In this document: positions 37,176 through 46,522 of the stretch, one piece after another | Layout: each line of letters opens with the position of its first letter | How positions within the stretch are numbered: position 1 is the stretch's first letter | The notes under the pieces: model-generated | The model's input: the letters and a program-made list of their open reading frames with translations, nothing else | What the model was told of the DNA's origin: nothing | Database searches by the model: none | NCBI GenBank assembly: GCA_003819715.1 | Contig: RPQN01000018.1 | Coordinates: forward strand, 1-49,782 | Direction: 5' to 3' | Origin: Ignavibacteriota bacterium | GTDB lineage: Bacteria; Bacteroidota; Ignavibacteria; UBA10030 | DNA: 49,782 nt | Program-made: the position numbers and the translations under genes

Positions 37176-39938
37176 TCACTGGACAATATTCCCATTGCTG
37201 TCTATCAGTTTTACTTCGCCATAGCCCAGTTCACGAATACCCGCTTCGATCTTTGACCGGTCCCCCACGACGACCCAGACCATATTATCCGGGTGCACGA
37301 CTATTTTTGCCGCGCGGGAGATATTATCAAGAGTAAGACCTTTGATTTTCTTCACAAAGGTTTCAAAATAATCGTTGTTATAATCGAAGCGCACCATCTC
37401 GGCAACGGAGCCCATGACGGCATTGTTGGTCTCCCATGAACCGGGCAATTCGAGAGTCATGCTGCTCTGTACTTTCGCCAGTTCGCCGGAGGTTGCCGGA
37501 CGCGGGCCCAGGATGTCGCGGAACTCCTTGTTCAATTCCATGATCGATTCCTTGGTCTTATCCGTCTGCACAATCCCGTAACCGATGAACGGCTGCTGCC
37601 CGCGGGCATTGAACACGAAACTGCCCGAACCGTAAGACCAGTGTTTATCTTCGCGCAAATTCATATTGATGCGGGAAGTGAATGAGCCGCCGAGAATGGT
37701 ATTCATCGCTTCAATTGCAATGGCATCCGGATTGTTCTTCGGCAGAGTGAGATTTGCCGGGAAAATGATTGACTGCCCTGCACCGGGTTTATCTAAAATG
37801 TAAACACTCGGGTGAGCCGGCAGGTTGATGGTCGCAAGATTCTTTTTCGGTACATCCCCCGCTTTCCATCCGCTGAATAATTTTTCGAGCCGCGGTTTTA
37901 ATTCGCCCAGGGTGATATCGCCAACCACAATCATCGTCGCGATATTCGGCTTGATCCATGTCTGGTAGAATTTTACCATATCATCGCGGTTCATTTTCGC
38001 AACCGACTCTTCCGTGCCGGAGCCGGTGAGCGGAGTACTGTACGCATGATTGCTCCCATAGAGCAATTTCGGCATTACGCGGTATCCCATTTGAATAGGC
38101 TGGGTTTTTTCCCGCTGGATGCCGGCGATGGTTTGTTTCTGCAGACGGTCAAAATCCTCCTTCGGGAATGACGGTTTCAGTACCACATCGGCAAATATCG
38201 CAAGCGATGCATCCAGGTTTGATTTCAGCGCAGAGAGAGACACCGTGGACATATCGAGATTCGATCCGGTACCCAGGTTTGCACCGAGCATGGCCAGTTC
38301 ATCGCTGATCTGGAGCGCATTTCGAGTCGCAGTTCCTTCGTCCATCATATTCATTGCAAGATTTGCCGTGCCGGGTGCGGCAAACTGGTCGGCCGCATAT
38401 CCCGCATCAAACAATAAATTAAAATTGACTACCGGCACCGATTTCCGTTCGGCGAGGATCACTTTAAGTCCGTTGGAGAGGACCGTGCGTTCGAGTTTCG
38501 GAAACGTTGCCTCAGGCGCTTCGCCGACTTTCGGCAGTGTTTTACGGACGGTGGTATCCTGTTGGGATTCGGAATAATTCGGGAACGGGAATATTTCCAG
38601 AACGTACGCGCCGTCGGAGAGCCATTCCTTTGCAGCATCCTGCAGATCCTTTATCGTAGCATTTTGAATCCGTTTGAGCGTCGTTTTATAAAAATCCGGT
38701 GAGCCGCCGTACACCTGATTCATTGCAAGGATGTCGGACTTTCCGCCGAATCCGCCGATGCGTTCAATACCGCGGACAAATCGCGCGAGCGACTGGGTTT
38801 TTACCCGTTCCAGTTCTTTTTCCGTCGGGCCGGATTTTATCAGCTTCGCAAGCTCCTCATTGACCGCGGCTTCGACTTTTTTCAGATCGTCGCCCGGTTT
38901 TGCCGTGGCTTCGATATAGAATTGACTGGCAATTTCCCGCTCATCAAGATATGAGTTCACATTTGTTGCAATCTGGTCATCGTAGACCAGCCGCTTATAG
39001 AGGCGCGATGTTTTTCCCGAGGCAAGAACATTGGTCAGGAGTTTTAAATATTCAAATTCCGGCGTTCCCCAAGCGGGCATATTCCATACTTTGTAGAGAC
39101 GCGCCTGCGGTACTCGATCCTGTGCGGACTGCCTCTGCTCACCCGTCCGCTTTGCGGTCCAGGAATTGAAATGCGCCACCGGAGGGCCGGAGGGAATGTC
39201 CCCGAAATATTTCTTCACTTTTTCCAGGGCCGTGTTCGCGTCAATATCGCCCGCAACGACCAGGACGGCGTTCGCCGCGCCGTAATATGTTTTAAACCAC
39301 TCTTTCACATCGTCAAGTGATGCCGCATTGAGATCCTCCATCGAACCGATCACCGTGTGCGCGTACGGATGCGTTGCCGGCCACGTCGCTTTCGTGATCA
39401 GTTCTTCCGCGACCGCATAGGGCTGATTATCTCCCTGCCTTTTTTCGTTTTGCACGACGCCGCGCTGTTCATCCAGTTTCTTCTGGCTGATCACGCCGAC
39501 GAGATGCCCCATACGATCCGATTCCATCCAGAGGGCAAGATCCACCGCGCTCACCGGAACATTCTGAAAGTAATTCGTTCGATCCTCGCTGGTGGTCCCA
39601 TTAAGATCGGTTGCCCCCACGCGCTCGAGCGCCTGGAAATAATCGTCATCAAAATTTTCGCTGCCGTTGAACATCAAATGTTCAAACAGATGCGCAAAGC
39701 CCGTCCGCCGTTCTTTTTCATTTTTCGATCCGACGTGATACCATACGTTCACCGCGACGATGGGCGCTTTATGATCCTCGTGCACGAGCAGGGTGAGGCC
39801 GTTCTCCAGAACGATTTTTTTATACTGAATATCGATTTCCGGAAGGTTCTTCTTGGGAGATTGTTTTTGCGCAACCGTGAGAAGAGGAATTGCCGAAAAG
39901 GCGAAGAAGACTAAACCGAACAGCAAAAATGTTCTCAT
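37176..39938 (-). CDS. M16-family zinc metalloprotease (two M16 modules)
   Basis: HXXEH motif in 'GFAHLFEHLMFNGSENF', signal peptide MRTFLLFGLVFFAFSAIPLLTVAQ; second M16-like half. Internal ATG at 39938 with AGGAGG RBS. Confidence 0.95.
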   Translation of the reverse strand: MRTFLLFGLVFFAFSAIPLLTVAQKQSPKKNLPEIDIQYKKIVLENGLTLLVHEDHKAPIVAVNVWYHVGSKNEKERRTGFAHLFEHLMFNGSENFDDDYFQALERVGATDLNGTTSEDRTNYFQNVPVSAVDLALWMESDRMGHLVGVISQKKLDEQRGVVQNEKRQGDNQPYAVAEELITKATWPATHPYAHTVIGSMEDLNAASLDDVKEWFKTYYGAANAVLVVAGDIDANTALEKVKKYFGDIPSGPPVAHFNSWTAKRTGEQRQSAQDRVPQARLYKVWNMPAWGTPEFEYLKLLTNVLASGKTSRLYKRLVYDDQIATNVNSYLDEREIASQFYIEATAKPGDDLKKVEAAVNEELAKLIKSGPTEKELERVKTQSLARFVRGIERIGGFGGKSDILAMNQVYGGSPDFYKTTLKRIQNATIKDLQDAAKEWLSDGAYVLEIFPFPNYSESQQDTTVRKTLPKVGEAPEATFPKLERTVLSNGLKVILAERKSVPVVNFNLLFDAGYAADQFAAPGTANLAMNMMDEGTATRNALQISDELAMLGANLGTGSNLDMSTVSLSALKSNLDASLAIFADVVLKPSFPKEDFDRLQKQTIAGIQREKTQPIQMGYRVMPKLLYGSNHAYSTPLTGSGTEESVAKMNRDDMVKFYQTWIKPNIATMIVVGDITLGELKPRLEKLFSGWKAGDVPKKNLATINLPAHPSVYILDKPGAGQSIIFPANLTLPKNNPDAIAIEAMNTILGGSFTSRINMNLREDKHWSYGSGSFVFNARGQQPFIGYGIVQTDKTKESIMELNKEFRDILGPRPATSGELAKVQSSMTLELPGSWETNNAVMGSVAEMVRFDYNNDYFETFVKKIKGLTLDNISRAAKIVVHPDNMVWVVVGDRSKIEAGIRELGYGEVKLIDSNGNIVQ

Positions 39939-40068
39939 AGATCCTCCTTGGATTGAAAGTGATGTGAAATAAATTGAATATAAGACGAGATATTGTAGTG
40001 TCATCGACTGTTGTTATAACGGATGAACAGGGTAAAAGTTGTGACTGGAAGCGTCCGGATTCCTCTTT

Positions 40069-40836
40069 TTAAGACAAGAAGTCAAGAACGACCTCTGTGA
40101 ATTCCTCCCGTGCATCTACATGAACCCAATGCCCGGCGTTTTTTATGGTCACAAGCTCGGCTGCCGGAAAGAGCTGTCCAATGAGAGGGAGATCGTCCAT
40201 CTGGATGTATTCCGATTTTTCACCCCGGATAAACAGGGCCGGACGCACATATTGATGGTCCCGCGGGAGTTCCTTATAGATCTGTTCATTATTTTTTTCA
40301 ATAGCCCGGAGATTCAATTTCCAACGAAACAGGCCGGAATCATCGCGCATTAAATTCTTTAAAAGAAATTGACGCACGGATACCTCGGGTATTTTCATTG
40401 CAAGCGCTTCATCGATATCTTTTCGATAGTGAAAACCGCTCAAATCAAGAGACATCATCGCTTCCAGTACTTGATCGTGATGCTCTTGATACGATCTCGG
40501 TGCGATATCTACAACAATCAGTCTGTTCACAAGTTCCGGATGAAGCAGTGCGGTCAGTGCTGCGGTTTTTCCGCCCATGGAATGCCCGAGGAATGAAGCG
40601 GAAGAAATGTGATGCTGCATCATAAACTCCACCATATCTTCTGCCATCGCCGGATAGTTAAAGACATCACGATGCGGTGAACGTCCATGATTTCGGGCAT
40701 CGGGAATGTATGTCCGGAATTGTTCGCCGAATAATTTCCCGTACGAATGCCAGTTCTCCGACAAACCGAACAACCCGTGGAGAATGATGAGTGCCGGCGA
40801 CGACTCAGAACCATATGCGTTATAATGAAGTTGCAT
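40069..40836 (-). CDS. Alpha/beta-fold hydrolase (YbfF-like esterase)
   Basis: LIILHGLFGLSENW, DARNHGRSPH, FLGHSMGGKTA, VTIKNAGHWVHVDA. Confidence 0.9.
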   Translation of the reverse strand: MQLHYNAYGSESSPALIILHGLFGLSENWHSYGKLFGEQFRTYIPDARNHGRSPHRDVFNYPAMAEDMVEFMMQHHISSASFLGHSMGGKTAALTALLHPELVNRLIVVDIAPRSYQEHHDQVLEAMMSLDLSGFHYRKDIDEALAMKIPEVSVRQFLLKNLMRDDSGLFRWKLNLRAIEKNNEQIYKELPRDHQYVRPALFIRGEKSEYIQMDDLPLIGQLFPAAELVTIKNAGHWVHVDAREEFTEVVLDFLS

Positions 40837-40906
40837 TGATGTTGACTGGATAGACGATACTCACGCACCGCATGGTGAATACTCGAATGAAGAGATGTCA
40901 AATCAT

Positions 40907-41920
40907 TTATAACAAAACAATATTGTTCCGTTTGAATTCCGCAATCATTTCTTCCGGCCAGATACTTGCTTGAATTTCGCCGATATGTGCTTTGTGGAGA
41001 TAAAGCATACAGAGGCGCGATTGACCGATGCCGCCTCCGATGGAAAGCGGCAGTTCATCATTCATCAACCGTTGATGAAATTTCAAATTCAACCGGTGTT
41101 CCTGTCCGGAAAGACCGAGTTGTTTTTTAAGAACACCCTTATCAACACGGATGCCCATCGACGACAGTTCGAAGGCGCATTCGGTCACCGGATTCCAGAC
41201 AAAAATATCGCCGTTCAGAGTCCAGTCGTCATAATCGGGTGCGCGCCCGTCATGCCTGGTGCCGTCTGCAAGGTTTCCCCCAATGCCGATAATAAACACC
41301 GCCCTGTGTTCGCGGACAATGGCATCTTCCCGTTCCTGGGGAGTGAGCGTGGGATATCGTTTCAACAATTCTTCAGAATGAATAAATGTAATCTTTTCAG
41401 GAAGGATGGGTTTTAATACGGGATATTCATAATAGACATATAATTCCGTCCGGCGGATGACGTCATAAATCGTTTCAACGGTCCGTTGAAGGTAGGCCAG
41501 CGTCCGCTGTTCGGCGGTGATCACTTTTTCCCAATCCCATTGGTCGACGTAGAGAGAATGGAGATTATCCAGCGTTTCATCCGCCCGGATCGCATTCATG
41601 TCCGTATAGATCCCGGATCCGACGGGGATGGAATAGTCGGCAAGCGCCATTCGTTTCCACTTTGCCAGGGAATGGACTACTTCCGCCTCCTGATCGTGAA
41701 GGTGACGGATCTTAAAAGCCACAGGCCGTTCTATACCGTTGAGATCGTCATTAACCCCGGTTCCTTTTAACACAAAAATCGGGGCGGTCATCCGCTTCAG
41801 ATCCAGTTCGAGTGCAAGATTCAACTGGAAAAAATCCTTGATCCTCATAATCGCCTGTTCCGTGGTATGCAAATCCAGCACCGGATGATATCCTTTCGGA
41901 ATAAAGAAACCTCTCGGCAT
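40907..41920 (-). CDS. asnA: Aspartate--ammonia ligase
   Basis: MPRGFFIPKGYHPVLDLHTTEQAIMRIKDFFQLNLALELDLKRMTAPIFVLKGTGVNDDLNGIERPVAF and C-terminal LPLSIGGGIGQSRLCMLYLHKAHIGEIQASIWPEEM. Internal ATG at 41920 with a GGAG upstream. Confidence 0.95.
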   Translation of the reverse strand: MPRGFFIPKGYHPVLDLHTTEQAIMRIKDFFQLNLALELDLKRMTAPIFVLKGTGVNDDLNGIERPVAFKIRHLHDQEAEVVHSLAKWKRMALADYSIPVGSGIYTDMNAIRADETLDNLHSLYVDQWDWEKVITAEQRTLAYLQRTVETIYDVIRRTELYVYYEYPVLKPILPEKITFIHSEELLKRYPTLTPQEREDAIVREHRAVFIIGIGGNLADGTRHDGRAPDYDDWTLNGDIFVWNPVTECAFELSSMGIRVDKGVLKKQLGLSGQEHRLNLKFHQRLMNDELPLSIGGGIGQSRLCMLYLHKAHIGEIQASIWPEEMIAEFKRNNIVLL

Positions 41921-42039
41921 AACTGCACTCCTTTGAATGAAATGTTCCCTGGGACGTCCCTTCTGAAAATCGGAAAGGATTAGCGGAAAAGCAATTGTTC
42001 CGCCATTTTGCATCTCGATTGCCCGCTTGTTACATTTAA

Positions 42040-42984
42040 TTGAAAGAACCATCAATAAAAGGAATCGATCGGTTGAACTCTGCTTCCTTGACACTTGAAC
42101 TGCCTGGAGATTTTGATTTTTTGCGGACGGTGTACAGCCATGGCTGGTGTTCGCTGCGCCCGTTCAGTGTAGACAAAGAACATCGTGCATTGAACCGTAT
42201 CTTGACGTTAGCTGACCAATCTCTCGTCCATTGCTCAATTTCCGATCAGAGAAATTCGCAACTGGAAATTAAAACGACAAGTCCCGGACGCCTGACGGCT
42301 GCCCAGCGTTCCGACGTCGTCGGGCAAATTGCATCCTGTTTACGGTTGACCGAAGATTTTTCCGCTTTCTACCGCGAAATCCGGAGAACCCCGGACTATC
42401 GATGGATTGCCAAAATCAAGGCAGGACGGATGCTGCGTTCGCCGACGGTCTTTGAAGATATTGTCAAAATGATCTGCACAACCAATTGCAGCTGGGCGCT
42501 CACGGAAATCATGATCAACAATCTCGTGGGACAACTCGGCAGCGCATTCGACGGCGTCAATTATTCTTTTCCATCGCCGGACGCGCTTGCCGGAACCACC
42601 GACCGGTTTCTCCGGAAGAACATAAAAGCCGGTTACCGCTCGCCATTCCTCCTGGAATTCGCGGAACGGGTCGCCGGCGGGAAATTAGACGTTGAATGCT
42701 GGCGCTCGTCCGAACTCCCGACTGTTGAGCTCTTCACGGCACTCCGCTCCATTAAAGGGGTTGGCGTTTACTCGGCAGGAAACATTTTAAAACTGCTTGG
42801 CCGGTATGATTATCTCGGCCTCGATTCGTGGTCGCGCGGAAGATACTACGAACTCCATCATCGGGGGAGAACCGTCAGCGACCGTACTATTGAACGCCGG
42901 TATCGCGAATTCGGAATATGGCGCGGGTTATTTTTCTGGCTCGAAATGACGAAGTATTGGTACGAACACGAATTTCCATTTTGA
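42040..42984 (+). CDS. HhH-GPD/AlkA-like DNA-3-methyladenine glycosylase family protein
   Basis: RSPTVFEDIVKMICTTNCSWALTEIMINNLVGQLG and helix-hairpin-helix region LRSIKGVGVYSAGNILKLLGRYDYLGLDSW (Asp retained); TTG start uncertain. Confidence 0.8.
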   Translation: MKEPSIKGIDRLNSASLTLELPGDFDFLRTVYSHGWCSLRPFSVDKEHRALNRILTLADQSLVHCSISDQRNSQLEIKTTSPGRLTAAQRSDVVGQIASCLRLTEDFSAFYREIRRTPDYRWIAKIKAGRMLRSPTVFEDIVKMICTTNCSWALTEIMINNLVGQLGSAFDGVNYSFPSPDALAGTTDRFLRKNIKAGYRSPFLLEFAERVAGGKLDVECWRSSELPTVELFTALRSIKGVGVYSAGNILKLLGRYDYLGLDSWSRGRYYELHHRGRTVSDRTIERRYREFGIWRGLFFWLEMTKYWYEHEFPF

Positions 42985-42985
42985 T

Positions 42986-43822
42986 ATGATCATTCAACTT
43001 CTGCACCGGTTCATTCGTACTCGCTATTCCCGGATGGGATTTACGAGTGAACAATACGAAATCGATTCCTGCCGCCTCCACTCTTTTCAGAAAAAAGGCC
43101 GGGACGGTTCAACCCCCATCGTCTTTCTTCACGGGCTCGGGACATCCTCCAGCACATGGATCAAAGTTCTGAGCGCGCTCCGGAGGAAAGATACTATCGC
43201 CTGTCTTGATTTGCCGGGACACGGTTTTTCAAAAATTAAGAATGGGGATGCGTACTTTACATTGAAACAAATGGACCATGCACTTGATCAATTTATCAAC
43301 CGGTTCACTGCATTACCGGTCATCCTCGTTGGACATTCGCTGGGCGGCTGGCTTGCCGCCCGGTACGCGGTGGACCATCCGGACCGGGTTCGCCGACTTA
43401 TTCTGATCAACCACGCCGGCGTCCAGTACGAAGGAGTCGAGCAACAGAAAGAGGCATTTACGATCAACAGCGTCGAAGATGTCCGGAAGCTCCTTCGACA
43501 GATGTGGTACCATTATCCATGGTATTATCAACCGTTCACTTCATCCATCTACCGCTCTTTAAAGAAAAAACAGATTACTCAATTTATTTCGTCGATCACC
43601 GAAGTGGATTTTCTTAATCCATCGCTCTCATCCTTGACGATGCCGCTTGATATTTTCTGGGGCACCGAGGACCGCCTCATCTCGATGATATCTCTGGAAG
43701 TCATGAAACAGCATGTGCCGCAGTTAAAGGCGTACTTCATTGCCCGCTGCGGTCATGTCCCCCAGCTGGAAAGCCCGCGCGCCCTGGCGGCATTATTCAG
43801 CGGCATTCTTCCTTCACCATAA
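42986..43822 (+). CDS. Alpha/beta-fold hydrolase
   Basis: VFLHGLGTSSSTW, LDLPGHGFSKI, LVGHSLGGWLAARYAVDHPDRVRRLILINHAG, CGHVPQLESPRALA. Confidence 0.9.
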   Translation: MIIQLLHRFIRTRYSRMGFTSEQYEIDSCRLHSFQKKGRDGSTPIVFLHGLGTSSSTWIKVLSALRRKDTIACLDLPGHGFSKIKNGDAYFTLKQMDHALDQFINRFTALPVILVGHSLGGWLAARYAVDHPDRVRRLILINHAGVQYEGVEQQKEAFTINSVEDVRKLLRQMWYHYPWYYQPFTSSIYRSLKKKQITQFISSITEVDFLNPSLSSLTMPLDIFWGTEDRLISMISLEVMKQHVPQLKAYFIARCGHVPQLESPRALAALFSGILPSP

Positions 43823-43823
43823 A

Positions 43824-43851
43824 AAGCCCGCGGCGTATTTTCCGCGGGCTT
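43824..43851. terminator. Rho-independent-like terminator hairpin between convergent genes
   Basis: AAGCCCGCGG CGTATTTT CCGCGGGCTT perfect 10-bp stem. Confidence 0.8.
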
Positions 43852-43884
43852 CTCGATTCGCCACGAACAGCCGGAATAATTCAG

Positions 43885-44601
43885 TTAATCGGTTTCAGAG
43901 TCTTCAGCAGAATGTTTTGAAGCACCTTCGATGAGGAGTACATATTCGCCGCGGGGCTCCTTCTTTTCCAGTTCGGGAAGTATTGAGGAGATCGGGCCCC
44001 TTACAATTTCCTCAAATTTTTTCGTCAACTCACGGGCAACGACCACCTTACGGCTGCCGAGAGTGGTTTGGATATCCGTTAATGTTTTTATAATGCGGTG
44101 CGGCGATTCGTAAATAATAATTGTGCGTGATTCCGATTTCATCGATTCAAACTTCGTCTTGCGCCCTTTTTTCAGAGGAAGGAATCCTTCGAACACAAAA
44201 CGGTCGGTCGGCAAACCGCCGGCCATGAGGGCCGTAATACATGCGGCCGGGCCGGGAATAGGGACGATAGGGATCCCCTGCTCCAGCGCCTGCTGAACGA
44301 CATGGAATGCCGGATCGGAAATTCCCGGAGTTCCTGCATCGGAGACCAGAGCAACGGACCGGCCTGCAATTAATTTTTCAACCAATTGCGGCGCACGCAC
44401 CTGCTCGTTGTAACTGTAGTAGCTCATCATCGGCTTGCTGATGTTGTAGTGGTCGAGGAGGATCTTGGTTTTCCGTGTATCTTCCGCGGCAATCAGGTCG
44501 ACCGATGCGAGCACCTTCACCGCCCGATAGGTGATATCTTCCAAATTACCGATTGGCGTTGCTACAAGATACAAAGTCCCTGATCGAATAGATTCACTCA
44601 T
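43885..44601 (-). CDS. rsmI: 16S rRNA (cytidine(1402)-2'-O)-methyltransferase
   Basis: GTLYLVATPIGNLEDITYRAVKVLASVDLIAAEDTRKTKILLDHY, ALVSDAGTPGISDPAF, IPGPAACITALMAGGLPTDRFVFEGFLP. Confidence 0.95.
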   Translation of the reverse strand: MSESIRSGTLYLVATPIGNLEDITYRAVKVLASVDLIAAEDTRKTKILLDHYNISKPMMSYYSYNEQVRAPQLVEKLIAGRSVALVSDAGTPGISDPAFHVVQQALEQGIPIVPIPGPAACITALMAGGLPTDRFVFEGFLPLKKGRKTKFESMKSESRTIIIYESPHRIIKTLTDIQTTLGSRKVVVARELTKKFEEIVRGPISSILPELEKKEPRGEYVLLIEGASKHSAEDSETD

Positions 44602-44763
44602 AAATGATATTTCCTCGTATGTCCATCATCAATATAAAGATCAAAAATGATACTTGAAATGTTTTCCTGTATTACTAATTGCTTCTGAAAATCCATATAG
44701 TTATTATTTTATCCATGAACATAATCGATTCGGACATTTCTTATATTTTAATAGGAGTCGGCC

Positions 44764-45585
44764 TTGAAAATAGTATATTATCTGCCGGATGTTTTGAATC
44801 CATTTTGGAACCTGGTAGTCTCTGGTATTGAACAAAGCGCAAAACAAGGTGGCGTTGGTTTTGAGGCTATAAGTGCAAATCATAGTGATAGCCTGCAGAA
44901 CTCCCAGTTGAAAGCATTTAAGGGAAAAAGACCTGATGCAATTTTAATTTCACCTATAGATTTGAAAACAATTGATCAGATTGGCCCAATCACTTCCGAA
45001 GCGGGCGTACCAATAATAGTTATTGATCAGTATATAAAGGCGAATGTAACTGCTTGTATAATATCGGGTAACCTTCGAGGGGGGACTGCTGCAGGAAAAT
45101 ATTTTATAGACCAATTAAGCAAAGGCGGCCGTATAGTTCATATTCAAGCAGAGGATTTTGAGAATGCGAGAATGCGCAGGAAAAGTTTTATTAATAAAAT
45201 TACACAACAAAGAGATTTCACTATTATTAAAACGATACAAGCGGACGGTAACCGAAATAAAGCGTATGAGCAGATAATAGCATTCTTGAGAGAAGGAATT
45301 ACTTTCGATGGATTGTTTGCAGAAAACGATGCGATGGCTTTAGGTGCGATTCACGCACTTAAGGAAAAGCGGTTTTCTCCGTGGCCTATTGTGGTCGGGT
45401 TTGATGGTGTTCAGGAAGCGCTGGATGCCATACGCGAAGGATCTCTGTCTGCAACAATTGCGCAAGATCCTGTTACCATGGGCAAGAAAGCGTTTGAAGT
45501 TGCATTAAAAATTATTCAGAAGAACCCCTATGAAGAATTGACAACTATTATGCCGAATTTAGTTACCCGTGCAAATTTGAGTTGA
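44764..45585 (+). CDS. Stand-alone periplasmic-binding-protein-like (sugar-binding, RbsB/LacI-type) protein lacking a signal peptide
   Basis: VYYLPDVLNPFWNLVVSGIEQSAKQGGV, PDAILISPIDLKTIDQIGPITSEAGVPIIVIDQYI, GLFAENDAMALGAIHAL, VVGFDGVQEALDAIREGSLSATIAQDPVTMGKKA; begins directly with the binding fold. Confidence 0.85.
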   Translation: MKIVYYLPDVLNPFWNLVVSGIEQSAKQGGVGFEAISANHSDSLQNSQLKAFKGKRPDAILISPIDLKTIDQIGPITSEAGVPIIVIDQYIKANVTACIISGNLRGGTAAGKYFIDQLSKGGRIVHIQAEDFENARMRRKSFINKITQQRDFTIIKTIQADGNRNKAYEQIIAFLREGITFDGLFAENDAMALGAIHALKEKRFSPWPIVVGFDGVQEALDAIREGSLSATIAQDPVTMGKKAFEVALKIIQKNPYEELTTIMPNLVTRANLS

Positions 45586-45622
45586 GTTTTTTCGAACCAA
45601 TCATAGGAAGATGTGTAATCTT

Positions 45623-46468
45623 CTATATTCCCCAATCCCGTACATACCGAAAGTCGACGTTGACGGTCCGGTACGAAACTTTTGCGATCAACGGCGGGCG
45701 CCGCTTAAACTGGTTCTTCTGAATCATCAGACGAATCTTCTTAATGAGCGGAGCATCGAAATTCAATTTTAACAATTCTTCATCAGTGCGCCGCTCGTCG
45801 ACCATCTCGTAGAGGAGCGCATCGAGTGTGGCGTACGTGACGCCCATTTCATTTTCATCCGTCTGCCCTTCCCAGAGATCAGCCGACGGGGCTTTCTCGA
45901 TCACCGGTTTCGGAATTCCCAGCGCTTCCGCGAGCTGCCAGATCTGCGATTTGTAAAGATCGCCCAGCGGATTGATCGCACAGGCGAGATCCCCATGCTG
46001 TGTTCCATACCCGACGAGAATTTCCGTTTTGTTGCTCGTGCCGATCACGAGCGCGTTTTCCCGCGCCGAGAGGTCGTAGAGCACAATCATCCGCATACGG
46101 GCCATCACATTGCCCCGCCGAAGCGAGTCGGTGATGTTGTTCTCATCGCAATATCCGTCCACCATCCTCGTGATATCGACGAGTTCGGATGTGATGCCGG
46201 TGGATTGGATAACGAGCTTTGCATCTTCCACACTTTTCGGATTGCTGGTGCGGTATGGGATCATGACGCCGAGGACATGTTCCTTGCCCAGCGCCTCCGC
46301 GGCAAGCGCCGCAGAAACGGCAGAATCGACACCCCCGGACACGCCGATCACCGCCTTGGTAAATCCCGCATTCGACGTCTGATCTTTGATAAACCGGACG
46401 AGCAGTTCCCGCACGATCTTCGTATTGAGTTTGAGATCTGCCCGATTGGTGCGGTGTGAAGTTTCCAT
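45623..46468 (-). CDS. nadE: NAD(+) synthase (ammonia-dependent type)
   Basis: AVIGVSGGVDSAVSAALAAEALG, NVMARMRMIVLYDLSARENALVIGTSNKTEILVGYGTQHGDLACAINPLGDLYKSQIWQLAEALGIP; about 280 aa, no glutaminase domain. Confidence 0.95.
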   Translation of the reverse strand: METSHRTNRADLKLNTKIVRELLVRFIKDQTSNAGFTKAVIGVSGGVDSAVSAALAAEALGKEHVLGVMIPYRTSNPKSVEDAKLVIQSTGITSELVDITRMVDGYCDENNITDSLRRGNVMARMRMIVLYDLSARENALVIGTSNKTEILVGYGTQHGDLACAINPLGDLYKSQIWQLAEALGIPKPVIEKAPSADLWEGQTDENEMGVTYATLDALLYEMVDERRTDEELLKLNFDAPLIKKIRLMIQKNQFKRRPPLIAKVSYRTVNVDFRYVRDWGI

Positions 46469-46522
46469 TTTTACGACCTTCTCAATTATCGATAATACTC
46501 TTTGTCATGATTGATAGTACTT

